Assembly: GCA_009841405.1 (NCBI GenBank)
Contig: VXLV01000032.1
Coordinates: forward strand, 1-64,000
Reading direction: 5' to 3'
Length of the DNA: 64,000 bases
From: Chloroflexota bacterium
Lineage (GTDB): Bacteria > Chloroflexota > Anaerolineae > Aggregatilineales > Phototrophicaceae
Shown here: positions 27,909 through 36,474 of the stretch, piece after piece
How the letters are laid out: each line of letters opens with the position of its first letter
Position numbering within the stretch: position 1 is the first letter of the stretch
Translations under genes and position numbers: made by a program
The notes under the pieces: generated by a model
The model's input: the letters and a program-made list of their open reading frames with translations, nothing else
Database searches by the model: none
Told to the model about the DNA's origin: nothing

Positions 27909-28227
27909 TGTCGTCGTCCGTCGGTTTGACCGAGCCGAAGAGTTGATCGGCCAAGGTTTGGCGAGCCGGCGTCTCAAGCTTGCCGTGGCTCGCTTCATAT
28001 TTGTTCATGTTTTCCTGCAGGGCGTTCAGAAACAGCTTGCTGTGGGTTGGGGTCATCATGACGCGCTTCTGCAAGCGGGCGCGGTCGTCGTTGGGCAAAA
28101 CCTGCAGGAAGTCAAATATCACTTCGTTTGACGTGTGCGTAATCATGACCATGTTGGCATAGATGGCGCTGGGGTCTTTGGGGAGCTCGATTTTGACTTT
28201 GCGTTTTGCTGGCTGATTCTCTGTCAT
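27901..28227 (-). CDS. DUF3467 family protein
   Basis: 108 residues, with the DUF3467 pattern: KVKIELPKDPSAIYANMVMI, THTSNEVIFDFLQVLPND, ARLQKRVMMTPTHSKLFLNAL and a helical end. Members are small cytosolic proteins of unknown function found mainly in bacteria and archaea. Its stop overlaps the start of the translin-like gene by eight bases. ATG start at 28227, with a divergent YciI/Nudix pair beyond. Confidence 0.8.
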   Translation of the reverse strand: MTENQPAKRKVKIELPKDPSAIYANMVMITHTSNEVIFDFLQVLPNDDRARLQKRVMMTPTHSKLFLNALQENMNKYEASHGKLETPARQTLADQLFGSVKPTDDDNE

Positions 28228-28390
28228 GGCGTCCTCGCGCGGGTATAACGAGACGCTGCCATTATAGCCGATGTTCGCGGCAGCCTCAGGGCTGATTCCG
28301 GATGCGGCCTCGCCAAGTCAGTCTCTTTCTCTCCGGCCGTTTCAGGTAAGCTATTATCTGCAGGAAAAACGGCAGACGGGGACAGACCTA

Positions 28391-28711
28391 ATGCCAACAT
28401 ACATTTATCGGATTCAGCCGGTGCGGCCCGCCATGTTAGCTGAGGGGCCGACTGAAGAGGAGGCGCGCGTCACTGCCGAGCATTTCGCGTACCTGAAGCA
28501 ACTGATGGCGGATGGCTCGCTGATCCTTGCCGGACGCACGCTGAACAGCGATTACTCGGCTTTTGGCATCGCCATTTTCGAGGCGCGCGACGATGAGCAC
28601 ATGCGTCAAATAACCGCGGCGGATCCCGGCGTGGCGAAGAAGCTTTTCCGCGCTGAGTGGCACCGGTATCGCATTGCGCTGCATGCGCCCGGCAACTACA
28701 ACGAGGGCTAG
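28391..28711 (+). CDS. YciI-like protein
   Basis: 106 residues, ferredoxin-like dimeric fold of the YCII family. Motifs are YIYRIQPVRPAML, HFAYLKQLMADGSLILAGRT and ITAADPGVAKKLFRAEWHRYRI. Members are cytosolic and probably enzymatic (His/Asp pair), with no general substrate. ATG at 28391 is chosen because homology-like sequence starts at MPTYIYRI; the frame is open further 5'. It lies 3 bases before the Nudix gene, so both are one operon. Confidence 0.8.
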   Translation: MPTYIYRIQPVRPAMLAEGPTEEEARVTAEHFAYLKQLMADGSLILAGRTLNSDYSAFGIAIFEARDDEHMRQITAADPGVAKKLFRAEWHRYRIALHAPGNYNEG

Positions 28712-28714
28712 CTT

Positions 28715-29167
28715 GTGACGGACAATACGCCCCGGCATATCGTCGCCGCCAGCGCCCTGATTCGCAACGAGCAGGGTGAGATCGCGCTGGTCAGGACCGA
28801 GCGCCGCGGCTGGGAGTTGCCCGGCGGGCAGATCGAATTGGGCGAGTCGCTGACCGCGGGGCTGCAGCGCGAAATCGACGAGGAGTGCGGGCTTCAGGTT
28901 GAGCTGGGCCGGCTGGCGCAAGTGCGCAGCAATGTAAGTTCGTCCATCGTCATCTTCGTCTTTCAAGCCCGCTACCTCGGCGGGGAAATGCGACCGAGCG
29001 CGGAGACGCCCGAAGTGCGTTGGGCGAGCCCCGCCGAGGCGCTGGCGTTGATCACGCATCCTATCTTGAAACATAGCTTCCGCGAATTGCTGGAGAGAAA
29101 GGCGGGCGTCGCTTATCACGCCTACGAAAACAGGCCCTTCGCGCTGCTTGATACGCGCGCTTGCTAG
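28715..29167 (+). CDS. Nudix hydrolase
   Basis: 150-residue pyrophosphohydrolase of nucleoside-diphosphate-linked compounds. The Nudix box GGQIELGESLTAGLQREI followed by DEECGL is complete (G-x5-E-x7-REUxEExGU). The chain starts GTG at 28715, three bases after the YciI gene. Its stop TAG shares a CTAG with the stop of the opposing rsmG. Substrate not predictable; a housecleaning role is likely. Confidence 0.9.
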   Translation: MTDNTPRHIVAASALIRNEQGEIALVRTERRGWELPGGQIELGESLTAGLQREIDEECGLQVELGRLAQVRSNVSSSIVIFVFQARYLGGEMRPSAETPEVRWASPAEALALITHPILKHSFRELLERKAGVAYHAYENRPFALLDTRAC

Positions 29168-29877
29168 CGAATCGGCTGTCGCGAAGGCAGCCCGGCGCTC
29201 CGCGGGAAGCGCTTGGGCGTCGGCCGGATTTTGTCGATGACGACGAGATAGCGCGGGTTATCCAGCGTCGGCAGTTGGATTTCTTCAATTGTGAAGAGCT
29301 CGCCGCCAAGCTGGTCGATGGCGTTGGCGGCCGCGTAGACGTCGTCATAAGCGTCTGCGCCGCGCATGGCAACTGTCTGGCCATCTGGGCGGGCCAGGGG
29401 CAGGGTGTATTCCATGAGGACGGGCATTTTAGCGACAGCGCGCGCCACGACGATATCATAGCGCTCGCGATGTTGGCTGCTGCGCCCGGCGTCTTCAGCC
29501 CGGGCGTGCAGCGCGCTCGTGTTCGCCAGCCCAAGGGAGTCGCTCGCGTGCTCTATGAAGCGCAGCTTTTTTCGGGTCGAGTCCAGCAATGCGACGCGCA
29601 GTTTTGGAAACGCGATGGCCAGCGGCAGGCCGGGAAAGCCGGCGCCGGCGCCTACGTCAATGAGCCGCAGCCCGTCGACGCGCGGCATGACTTGCGCCAC
29701 GGTAAGCGAATCGAGGTAATGCTTGACGGCGATCGCGGAGGGATCGGTGATGCCGGTCAGATTCATCCGCTGGTTCCAGTCCAGCAGTAATTCTGTCAGC
29801 GCGTCAAACTGCCGGAGTTGGCGATCCGACAACTCAATGCCCAACAGCGCCTTGGCTTGAGCGCGCAGCAGGGACAA
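29164..29877 (-). CDS. rsmG: 16S rRNA (guanine527-N7)-methyltransferase RsmG
   Basis: SAM-dependent methyltransferase modifying G527 of 16S rRNA (E. coli numbering). 237 residues, normal size. N-terminal helices include LTELLLDWNQRMNLTGITDP. The SAM motif is LIDVGAGAGFPGLPLAI, then LLDSTRKKLRFIEH and VVARAVAKMPVLMEYTLPL. A TTG at 29877 is taken as start, because the upstream gene ends at 29892 and an in-frame stop limits the options; the ribosome site is weak. It converges with the Nudix gene, sharing the CTAG at 29164-29167. Confidence 0.93.
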   Translation of the reverse strand: MSLLRAQAKALLGIELSDRQLRQFDALTELLLDWNQRMNLTGITDPSAIAVKHYLDSLTVAQVMPRVDGLRLIDVGAGAGFPGLPLAIAFPKLRVALLDSTRKKLRFIEHASDSLGLANTSALHARAEDAGRSSQHRERYDIVVARAVAKMPVLMEYTLPLARPDGQTVAMRGADAYDDVYAAANAIDQLGGELFTIEEIQLPTLDNPRYLVVIDKIRPTPKRFPRSAGLPSRQPIR

Positions 29878-29891
29878 TTGATTCGGCCGGG

Positions 29892-30935
29892 CTAATACTG
29901 CGGGAAGCCGGGATAGGTCTTCAGTGGCATGGCCGGCTGTTCATGCAGGACCTCGACGCCGTAGGGATTCGTTTGAATGGTGAAGCGGCAGCGGCTGCCC
30001 AGGCGATCGTTCGCGGTGCCGGGTCCGAAGTCCTCGTAGCCGTCGCTGATCGCCTCCGACCAGCCGACAGCGAAGCCGATGTCGTAAGTGCCGGGCTCAA
30101 ACTTGTCGCCGAAGTTAGCCGTGTAGAAGACCCACCAGTCGCCGCTGCCCGGGATTCGCTTGACTTCGCTGGTCTCAGCCGGAATGGGGAGCGAATTGAG
30201 GGTAACAATATATTGCGCCTTGTTGATGTGATCATGCACTTGATCGGCAGTCTGGGCGTACCAGGACCAGAAAATACGAATCTCGTCCGTATCGTACAAG
30301 ATGCCGGGGTCGGCGCCGTCGACGTCGACGCATTCGGCGAAGATGAGCCCGGGGTCGGCGGTGCGTCCTGGCGGGAGGACTGGCCTGGCACGCGCGCCAA
30401 TCTGCACAATCGGCTGGATCGGCTGCGAGTACACCGGGTTCAGCAGCGTGCCGTTTGGCGTGAAGACGCCGGACGTTGAGACCAGTCGCGGCAAATCTGC
30501 GACATCGTCGCCTTCGACCAGGTTGCTTCCCGGTTCCTCACAGGCGGTCAGAACGTCGTCGGACGGCTCCTGAAACAGCGTGCTTCCCGGGTCGTTTTCG
30601 CGAGCGATGCGGATGACGACGCTTATGGGCGTGTCAAGCGCGCGCGTCGCGCCGTCGAGCCAATAAATCACCTGGCTGACGGAATAATCGCCGTGGACGC
30701 TGATGCGGCGCAAACCGGTAATCACATTGCCCAAGCCGCCCAATTGGTCAAAGGCCTGGTAGTATAAGTCGTAGCCGGTTTCCATGACGCCGCTGAAGTC
30801 AATCACCATGCGGTCTTCACAGGCGCTGTAAAACCAGTTGACCGTCGAGGTGTATTGGGTTTCGTCCTGCGCCTGCGCGCCAAAAACCGCAATGATGGCG
30901 AGCAGCGCAAAAACAATAGATTTCGCTAAACGCAT
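29892..30935 (-). CDS. Secreted protein of unknown function
   Basis: 347 residues with a clear cleavable signal peptide (SIVFALLAIIAVFGAQAQ). No family recognised. The mature part is rich in beta-type sequence, Asp, Gly and aromatic residues, with several Cys (FYSACEDRM, LTACEEPG, FAECVDVDG, GSRCRF) that could pair outside the cell, and a Pro-rich stretch near residue 190. It is followed by rsmG 14 bases later. A divergent dehydrogenase gene lies upstream. Confidence 0.65.
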   Translation of the reverse strand: MRLAKSIVFALLAIIAVFGAQAQDETQYTSTVNWFYSACEDRMVIDFSGVMETGYDLYYQAFDQLGGLGNVITGLRRISVHGDYSVSQVIYWLDGATRALDTPISVVIRIARENDPGSTLFQEPSDDVLTACEEPGSNLVEGDDVADLPRLVSTSGVFTPNGTLLNPVYSQPIQPIVQIGARARPVLPPGRTADPGLIFAECVDVDGADPGILYDTDEIRIFWSWYAQTADQVHDHINKAQYIVTLNSLPIPAETSEVKRIPGSGDWWVFYTANFGDKFEPGTYDIGFAVGWSEAISDGYEDFGPGTANDRLGSRCRFTIQTNPYGVEVLHEQPAMPLKTYPGFPQY

Positions 30936-31100
30936 GAGATCTCATTCCTGTCTGAACCGGTCTGCCGCCATCATTCTACCGCATTTGCCCGGAAAGCTCA
31001 GCCCTGTATCGCGCGCGGGGCAACTGGACATTATTATGTATAGCATACTTCGCTTACAATTAGACGGGAAATCAGCCGCAAGCGGGAAGGCAACCTCAAG

Positions 31101-32183
31101 GTGAGCAAGCATACGATCTGCATACTGCAAGGCGATGAGACGGGTCAGGAGCTGCTGGAGCAAGCGCTGCGCGTACTAGATCCGAGCGTCATTCGCATGC
31201 ATGACCTGGCCTTTGAGACATTCGACCTGTCGCTGGATAACCGGCGGCGGACGAAGAACGGGGTCGTTCACGACGCGGCGGCGCGCATTCTGGAGACTGG
31301 GCTGGGCGTCAAGGCGGCGACAATCACGCCCGGCGATGCGGATGACGTCGGCAGCCCGAACGCGCTGCTGCGCGATCTGGTGCACGGCAGCGTGATTCTG
31401 CGCACGGGCCGGCGGATACCGTCGGTGCTGCCGCTGGCCGGCGTGCATTCGCCGATTGCGGTGGTGCGCATGGCAGTGGAAGGCGCGTACATGGCCGAAG
31501 AGTGGCGCGAGGGCGAGGGGCTGGACGAAGTGGCGTACAACAAGCGCCATATCAGCCGGCGAACGTGTCGCGCGGTGGCGGAGTTCACCTTTCGATATGC
31601 CGAGGAGCACGCGGCAACAGTCTTCGGCGGGCCGAAGTACACGGTGAGCCCGGTCTATGAAGGGCTGTTCAAAGAGGAGTTGGACCGGGCGGCGAGCCTG
31701 CACCCGAGGGTGCGCTACAACCCGCAGCTGATTGACGCGACTTACGCGCTGCTGCTGGAGACTCATGGCGAAGCGCTGGTGATCCCGGCGCTGAACCGCG
31801 ACGGCGACTCGCTCAGCGATCTGGTGATCAAGATGTTTGGCACCATCGCCGGCGCCGAGTCCGTTATCATCGGATTCGACGACGACTTCAAAGTCAAGGT
31901 GGCTGTGACCGAGGCGCCGCATGGCACCGCGCCGAGCCTAAGCGGCAAGAATATCGCCAATCCGATGGCGATGATCCTGGCTTGTGCGGCGCTGCTGCGT
32001 TACATTGACAGCCGGGATGCGGCGCTCGCCAGCCGCGCGTTGTACGAATCGACGTTGGAATCGGTCTACAACGGCATCAAGACGCCCGACCTGGGCGGGC
32101 AAGCCAGCACGTCCGAGTTCGTGGACGAAGTCATTCGCGAGGCGCGGGGCAAACTTGAGGTTTGGGACGCGCTTGGGGACTGA
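31101..32183 (+). CDS. Isocitrate/isopropylmalate dehydrogenase-family protein
   Basis: 360-residue beta-decarboxylating dehydrogenase fold. Opens with CILQGDETGQELLEQAL, in place of the usual GDGIGPE. Later elements are typical: GPKYTVSPVYEGLFKEE, the catalytic Asp region NRDGDSLSDLV, and the NAD(P)-binding HGTAPSLSGKNIANPMAMI. The substrate loop is unusual (RTGRRIPSVLPLAGVHSP, RMAVEGAYMAEE replacing REnTEG-YaG), so the substrate may not be isocitrate or isopropylmalate. Starts GTG at 31101. A MarR gene begins 16 bases after its stop and may regulate or accompany it. Confidence 0.8.
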   Translation: MSKHTICILQGDETGQELLEQALRVLDPSVIRMHDLAFETFDLSLDNRRRTKNGVVHDAAARILETGLGVKAATITPGDADDVGSPNALLRDLVHGSVILRTGRRIPSVLPLAGVHSPIAVVRMAVEGAYMAEEWREGEGLDEVAYNKRHISRRTCRAVAEFTFRYAEEHAATVFGGPKYTVSPVYEGLFKEELDRAASLHPRVRYNPQLIDATYALLLETHGEALVIPALNRDGDSLSDLVIKMFGTIAGAESVIIGFDDDFKVKVAVTEAPHGTAPSLSGKNIANPMAMILACAALLRYIDSRDAALASRALYESTLESVYNGIKTPDLGGQASTSEFVDEVIREARGKLEVWDALGD

Positions 32184-32199
32184 GCGCAAGGGGCCGGGA

Positions 32200-32670
32200 T
32201 TGGACGAGTTGCTCAACCGCGATGTGGCGGAATTATGGTCGGTGCTGTTTGATATCGTCACCGACGGCGAGAAGCGTTTGGCCAGCCATTTTGAAGCGCA
32301 TCAGCTGACGCCGCCGCAATTCTACGTGCTGAAGACCCTGTCGGAGAACGACGGCGAATGCCGCATCGGCGATATCGCCCGCGATCATCATTTGACCAGC
32401 GCGACGATGACCGGCCTGGTCAAGCGCCTGGAGGGCATGGATCCGCCATTGGTGACGCGCCGGCGCAATCCCCGGGACGGACGGTCGGTTGATGTTTTCC
32501 TCACGCCCGATGGCGCGGCGCGCTTTGTGGCGGTTCAGCGCGCGCTGATGGATCAGCTGCGGGCGGTCTTCGCGCTACTGCCGGAAGCGGAACGGCGCGA
32601 CATCATCGGCAAAGTGCGCTTGTACTTCAGCGTGTTCTCGCAGCGATTCCCTCTGCACAGGATGAGCTAG
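32200..32670 (+). CDS. MarR-family transcriptional regulator
   Basis: 156 residues, winged helix-turn-helix dimer. Visible elements: LTPPQFYVLKTLSENDGECRI, recognition helix GDIARDHHLTSATMTGLVKRLE, and wing VTRRRNPRDGRSVDVFLT. Start TTG at 32200 with AAGGGG six bases before; longer frames overlap the dehydrogenase. It probably binds a phenolic or other small ligand and controls neighbouring genes, perhaps the dehydrogenase just upstream. Its TAG stop shares a CTAG with the opposing peptidase gene. Confidence 0.85.
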   Translation: MDELLNRDVAELWSVLFDIVTDGEKRLASHFEAHQLTPPQFYVLKTLSENDGECRIGDIARDHHLTSATMTGLVKRLEGMDPPLVTRRRNPRDGRSVDVFLTPDGAARFVAVQRALMDQLRAVFALLPEAERRDIIGKVRLYFSVFSQRFPLHRMS

Positions 32671-34676
32671 GCCATCGCATATCGGTCAAACCACGCGACC
32701 ATCTCGGTCAGGCGGCTGACGCGATGGCCGGGTTCGCCGCTGCGCGAGAGTTCGTGCCCTTCGCGCGGATAGCGCAGCATCTTGACCGGCGTGTCCGTGG
32801 CGCGCCGCACCCAGGCGAATAGCTGCTCGGCCTGCTCGATCGGCACGCGGAAGTCGTTTTCGGAATGGATCAAGAGCAGGGGCGTCGTGATGCGCGCGGC
32901 GTACTTCAGGGGCGAATTGTCCCAGTAGACGTCGTGGTCGTCCCAGGGCTCGGCGTCGAATTCGTTGGACATCAGCAGCGGCACATCGGAAGTGCCATAG
33001 AAGCTCGAGATATTGTAGACGCCGCGCTGCGAGACGGCGGCTTTGAATCGGTCGCTGTGGCCGATGATCCAGGCGGTCATGTAGCCGCCGTAGGAGCCGC
33101 CGGTGATCGCCATGCGTTCGCCGTCAGCGAAGCCCAATTCGAGAACGGCGTCCACACCGGCCATGATATCGTCCATGGCGACGGGTCCCCAGGCCGCGTG
33201 CAGCCTGCGCTCGAAGGCCTCGCCATAGCCGCCGCTGCCGTGCGGATTGCAGTAGAAGACGGCATAACCGCGGGCGGCGTGAAATTGCCATTCGTGCCAC
33301 ATGGTCTTGGTCGAGAAGCCCCAGGCGGCGTGGGGGCCTCCGTGGATATTCAGCGCCAGCGGCGCCTTGTCGCCTTCTTGATGGCCGACGGGCAGGATAT
33401 ACCAGCCTTGAACCGCGCCGTTTGGCGAGTCGTAGCGCAGCTCGCGCGCTTCTTGCACGATGACTTCGTCCAGCAATTCGTGATTGAAGTTCGTGGCTTC
33501 TTTGAATTCGCCGTTGGCGAGGACATAGAGTTCCTGCGGGTTTCCGGGCGTCGAAACCGTCATGGCTAGCGCGCCGCTGCGGCCGCCGTCGATTTGCTCG
33601 ATTTCATAGACGCCTTCGTGTGCCGGCAGCAGCTCATCGTTTTCTGGATCGTAGCGCCAGGGCAGGACCTTGCCTTCGCTTTCCAGCGTCAGTGCGAGTT
33701 CGCCCTCCGGCGACCAGGCGTAGTCGATAGTCTCGCGGTCGATATAGGCGTTGACGATGCGCGTTTCCGAGCCGTCGGCGGCAAGGACGAGCAGACGGCT
33801 TGGCATGTCGGTGACGCCGATGGGGCTGCGCTCGCAAGCGATCCACTTGCCGTCCGGCGATGGCTTTGGCGCGTAGACGCTGAATGCGCCGTTTGTCAGG
33901 GCGGCTTCGGCGCCGGTTTCCGCGTCCAGCCGGAAGATGTTGAGGGCGCGCCAGGGCTCGTCGCCCAGCGGCGTCACGGTACGGGAGGTGTAGATCGACG
34001 CGCCGTCGGGCGACCAGCGCGGCGCGGCGTGGTCAGCGTCGATCGCGGTGAGGCGTCTGGGTTTGCTCTCGCTGGATTCGGCTGTGTCGGCCACATACAC
34101 CTGATCGTAGCGCTCGTTGACGTAGGCTGTGCCCTGCCGATAGGGGATGCGCCACATTGGGCGGGGGTCCCAGTGATTGCGCTCGTCTTCCGCTTGGCGC
34201 TCCTTTCGCTGTTTGGCTTCCAGCTTGTCCGCGGGCTCGGGATCGCCGTTGTCAGCCTCGGCCTCGCGTTCGCCGCGGCGCAGCGGCGCCAGGAAGGCGA
34301 TGCGGACGCCGTCGGGCGACCAGTCGGGGCTGTGCGCGCCGTTTTTCATGCTGGTGAGCGCGCGCGCTTCGCCGCCCGGCGCGGCGGTGGGCAGCAGGTA
34401 GACTTGCGGCTTGTCACTGCGCGCGGAGACAAAGGCCAGCTGCGAACCGTCTGGAGACCAGCGTGGTTGGGAGTCTTTTTCGCCGCGCGTCAACTGCTGG
34501 AGCGTGCCGTCCGCCAGCGAGTAGAGCCAGATATTGCGCTTGTAGGACTTTTCCAGCGGGTCGGGCGAAACTTTGACGAAGGCGACTGCGTTGCCGTCGG
34601 GGCTGAACTGCGGGTCTTGCACGTAGTGAATGCGGTTGAGGTCCTCGGCGGTGATGGGTCGTTTGCTGTCGGTCAT
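32667..34676 (-). CDS. S9 family peptidase (prolyl oligopeptidase / acylaminoacyl peptidase type)
   Basis: 669-residue serine peptidase. The N-terminal beta-propeller shows repeated TolB-like WSPDG motifs (QFSPDGNAVAF, RWSPDGSQLAF, DWSPDGVRIAF, RWSPDGASIY). The C-terminal alpha/beta-hydrolase domain has the oxyanion NIHGGPHAAWG, nucleophile GGSYGGYMT, Asp in HSENDFRVP and His in REGHELSR. It cleaves short peptides or acylated N-termini in the cytosol. Two ATGs lie six bases apart; 34676 is preferred because GAGGA is seven bases upstream. It follows a GNAT gene by 13 bases and converges on marR. Confidence 0.92.
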   Translation of the reverse strand: MTDSKRPITAEDLNRIHYVQDPQFSPDGNAVAFVKVSPDPLEKSYKRNIWLYSLADGTLQQLTRGEKDSQPRWSPDGSQLAFVSARSDKPQVYLLPTAAPGGEARALTSMKNGAHSPDWSPDGVRIAFLAPLRRGEREAEADNGDPEPADKLEAKQRKERQAEDERNHWDPRPMWRIPYRQGTAYVNERYDQVYVADTAESSESKPRRLTAIDADHAAPRWSPDGASIYTSRTVTPLGDEPWRALNIFRLDAETGAEAALTNGAFSVYAPKPSPDGKWIACERSPIGVTDMPSRLLVLAADGSETRIVNAYIDRETIDYAWSPEGELALTLESEGKVLPWRYDPENDELLPAHEGVYEIEQIDGGRSGALAMTVSTPGNPQELYVLANGEFKEATNFNHELLDEVIVQEARELRYDSPNGAVQGWYILPVGHQEGDKAPLALNIHGGPHAAWGFSTKTMWHEWQFHAARGYAVFYCNPHGSGGYGEAFERRLHAAWGPVAMDDIMAGVDAVLELGFADGERMAITGGSYGGYMTAWIIGHSDRFKAAVSQRGVYNISSFYGTSDVPLLMSNEFDAEPWDDHDVYWDNSPLKYAARITTPLLLIHSENDFRVPIEQAEQLFAWVRRATDTPVKMLRYPREGHELSRSGEPGHRVSRLTEMVAWFDRYAMA

Positions 34677-34689
34677 TGGCATATCCTCG

Positions 34690-35289
34690 TTAGCGATTGG
34701 CGAGCAAATGGAGTCCCGATTGCAGCAGCGCGGCGAAGCGCGCTTCCCGCGCCAGTTCGGCGATGGGTTGCGGGGGCGGCGGCGCCTCGGGCATGGGGCG
34801 CAGCTCCAGTTGCCACCAGCCGGTATGGCGCCAGTTTCCCGCTTTGAAGCCGACATTTTCAAAGACGCCGATCTTGCGAAATCCGGCCGCTTCGTGGGCG
34901 CGGATGCTGGCTTCATTGGGCAAGGCGATCACGCCGACAGCGTTGCAGTAGCCCTGGGCGCGCAATACGGCGATCAGCGAGCGATACAGCGCGCGCGAAA
35001 CGCCGCGCCGCTGAAAGTCGGGGTGGACGTAAACGGTGGTTTCGGTCGTCCACTGGTAGGCTCGGCGAGCGCGAAAAACGCTGGCGTAAGCGTAGCCGGC
35101 CAGCCGTCCGTCGATTTCGCAGACCAGCCAGGGATATTGCGCCCGGGTTTGGCGAATGCGCGCCGCGATCTCCGCGACATCGGGAACCGAGAGTTCAAAA
35201 GAGATATGCGTTTCGCGGACGATCGGGGCGTAGATCTGATGGATGGCCGCGGCGTCGGCGGTTGTGGCCAAGCGAATGTCGGCGTTCAT
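34690..35289 (-). CDS. GNAT acetyltransferase, phosphinothricin-acetyltransferase-like
   Basis: 199 residues. The acetyl-CoA fold shows IRLATTADAAAIHQIYAPIVRETHISFE at the N-terminus, WTTETTVYVHPDFQRRGVSRAL (Q/RxxGxG/A) for CoA binding and ASIRAHEAAGFRKIGVFENVGFKAG, as in the PAT/YncA branch. These enzymes acetylate small amines. About 30 extra C-terminal residues are Pro/Ala-rich. ATG overlaps the stop of the small upstream frame (ATGA), and the S9 peptidase follows by 13 bases; all three may form one operon. Confidence 0.85.
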   Translation of the reverse strand: MNADIRLATTADAAAIHQIYAPIVRETHISFELSVPDVAEIAARIRQTRAQYPWLVCEIDGRLAGYAYASVFRARRAYQWTTETTVYVHPDFQRRGVSRALYRSLIAVLRAQGYCNAVGVIALPNEASIRAHEAAGFRKIGVFENVGFKAGNWRHTGWWQLELRPMPEAPPPPQPIAELAREARFAALLQSGLHLLANR

Positions 35290-35450
35290 TGCGCTTCGCT
35301 CGGCGCGCCGGACGGGGAGTCCTCGTTCGCGAGAAGCCGGACTTCGGCGGCGATTTCATCAGCGCGAAGCAGCAAGCCGGCGTCGAAGTCGGTCACGCGT
35401 CGGGCGCGCCGGCGCGGGTTATCCGGCTGGATGATGGGCAGAGCTGTCAT
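35286..35450 (-). CDS. Small protein, 54 residues, coupled to the GNAT gene
   Basis: A short open frame from ATG at 35450 to TGA at 35288-35286, with the stop overlapping the GNAT start as ATGA. The sequence begins MTALPIIQPDNPRRRARRVT and continues with an acidic amphipathic helix. The first 20 residues resemble the N-terminus of peptide deformylases (leu-pro-ile-ile-gln..pro-arg), but no deformylase motif follows, so it may be a remnant or simply a small unknown protein. The ribosome site is weak (GAG eight bases upstream). Coupling is the best support. Confidence 0.4.
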   Translation of the reverse strand: MTALPIIQPDNPRRRARRVTDFDAGLLLRADEIAAEVRLLANEDSPSGAPSEAQ

Positions 35451-35778
35451 CTGGTCATCTCGCTTCGGTCACGCCGCGGTGACCGGCGCCACCGGCAATG
35501 AATCCGAATTCCGGCCGCGCGCAAGCGCAACAAGCCGGCTGTCAATTGCGTATCCGGGTCAGGCGCCGCTTCTCTCGGACGGCGGGGATTGTGCCGCATT
35601 TTACAATAGATTTACACTGCGATTATGCATTGGTGACAACTCGACGCCACATTGACGCCAAGTGGGGAATTTGCCTTGGCGCGCTCATGCGGGACACTGG
35701 CGCGCTAGCCGGCTTTGGCGGAAAACTGGGGGCGGAAGGCTACAACTTACAGCCCGGCAGGTGAGGAGGCAACCAGGA
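35451..35778. other. Intergenic region before the two-component genes
   Basis: Separates the leftward GNAT operon from the rightward response regulator. One inverted repeat, CGGTCAC (35466-35472) with GTGACCG (35479-35485), could be an operator. An AT-richer stretch (35598-35632) is a likely promoter zone, without a clear -35/-10 pair. Confidence 0.4.
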
Positions 35779-36474
35779 TTGTCACGGACCAAGACTGACA
35801 CCATTCTCATCGTGGACGATGAGCAGCGCATCATTGATCTCGCCAGGATGTACCTGGAGCCCGATGGTTTCCACGTGACCAGCGCGACCAGCGGCACGGC
35901 GGCCAGACGCATGATCTTGCGCGACAAGCCGAGCCTGGTGGTCCTAGACCTGATGTTGCCGGGCATGGACGGGCTTGAGGTGTGTCGACGCGTTCGCGAA
36001 GAGTCGGACGTCCCCATAATCATGTTGACGGCGCGCAGCGAAGATATTGACAAGATCGTCGGGCTGGAGTTGGGCGCGGACGATTACATGACCAAGCCAT
36101 TCAATCCGCGCGAGCTGCTGGCGCGCATACGGGCGATCCTGCGCCGCGCCGACCGCGCCGATGCCGCGGAAGACGCGCCCGAGCCGATCCAAATCGGCAA
36201 CCTGCTGATCGACCCGCAGCGGCGCCGAGTCGAGGTAGACGGCGCTGTGGTAGACTTGCGCATGAAAGAGTTTGATCTCCTTCAGGTCCTGGCTGAGAAC
36301 AAGGGTGTGGTCTTCAGCCGCGACAGGCTGCTTAATGTGGTTTGGGGCTACGACTTTGGCGGTCAGACGCGTACGGTGGATGTGCACGTTGCCCACCTGC
36401 GCCACAAGCTGAAGGGCATGGATCTGGCGATAGAGACGGTCTGGGGAGTGGGATACCGACTGGATGAGCCGTAG
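35779..36474 (+). CDS. OmpR/PhoB-family response regulator
   Basis: 231 residues: receiver domain with acidic pocket DDE (13-15), phosphorylation site D57 in VVLDLMLPGMDG and K106 in DDYMTKPF, followed by a winged-helix DNA-binding domain (MKEFDLLQVLAENKGVVFSRDRLLNVVWGYDF, TVDVHVAHLRHKL). Start TTG at 35779, nine bases after GAGGAGG (35763-35769). It overlaps the histidine kinase gene by eleven bases, so both are co-translated as a cognate pair. Confidence 0.93.
   Translation: MSRTKTDTILIVDDEQRIIDLARMYLEPDGFHVTSATSGTAARRMILRDKPSLVVLDLMLPGMDGLEVCRRVREESDVPIIMLTARSEDIDKIVGLELGADDYMTKPFNPRELLARIRAILRRADRADAAEDAPEPIQIGNLLIDPQRRRVEVDGAVVDLRMKEFDLLQVLAENKGVVFSRDRLLNVVWGYDFGGQTRTVDVHVAHLRHKLKGMDLAIETVWGVGYRLDEP

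Noticed and set aside
33594-34847. 417-codon frame antisense to the S9 peptidase
   Set aside because: Shadow of a gene with clear propeller and Ser-Asp-His motifs.
35498-35764. 88-codon frame before the response regulator
   Set aside because: Crosses the AT-rich promoter zone and lacks any family character.
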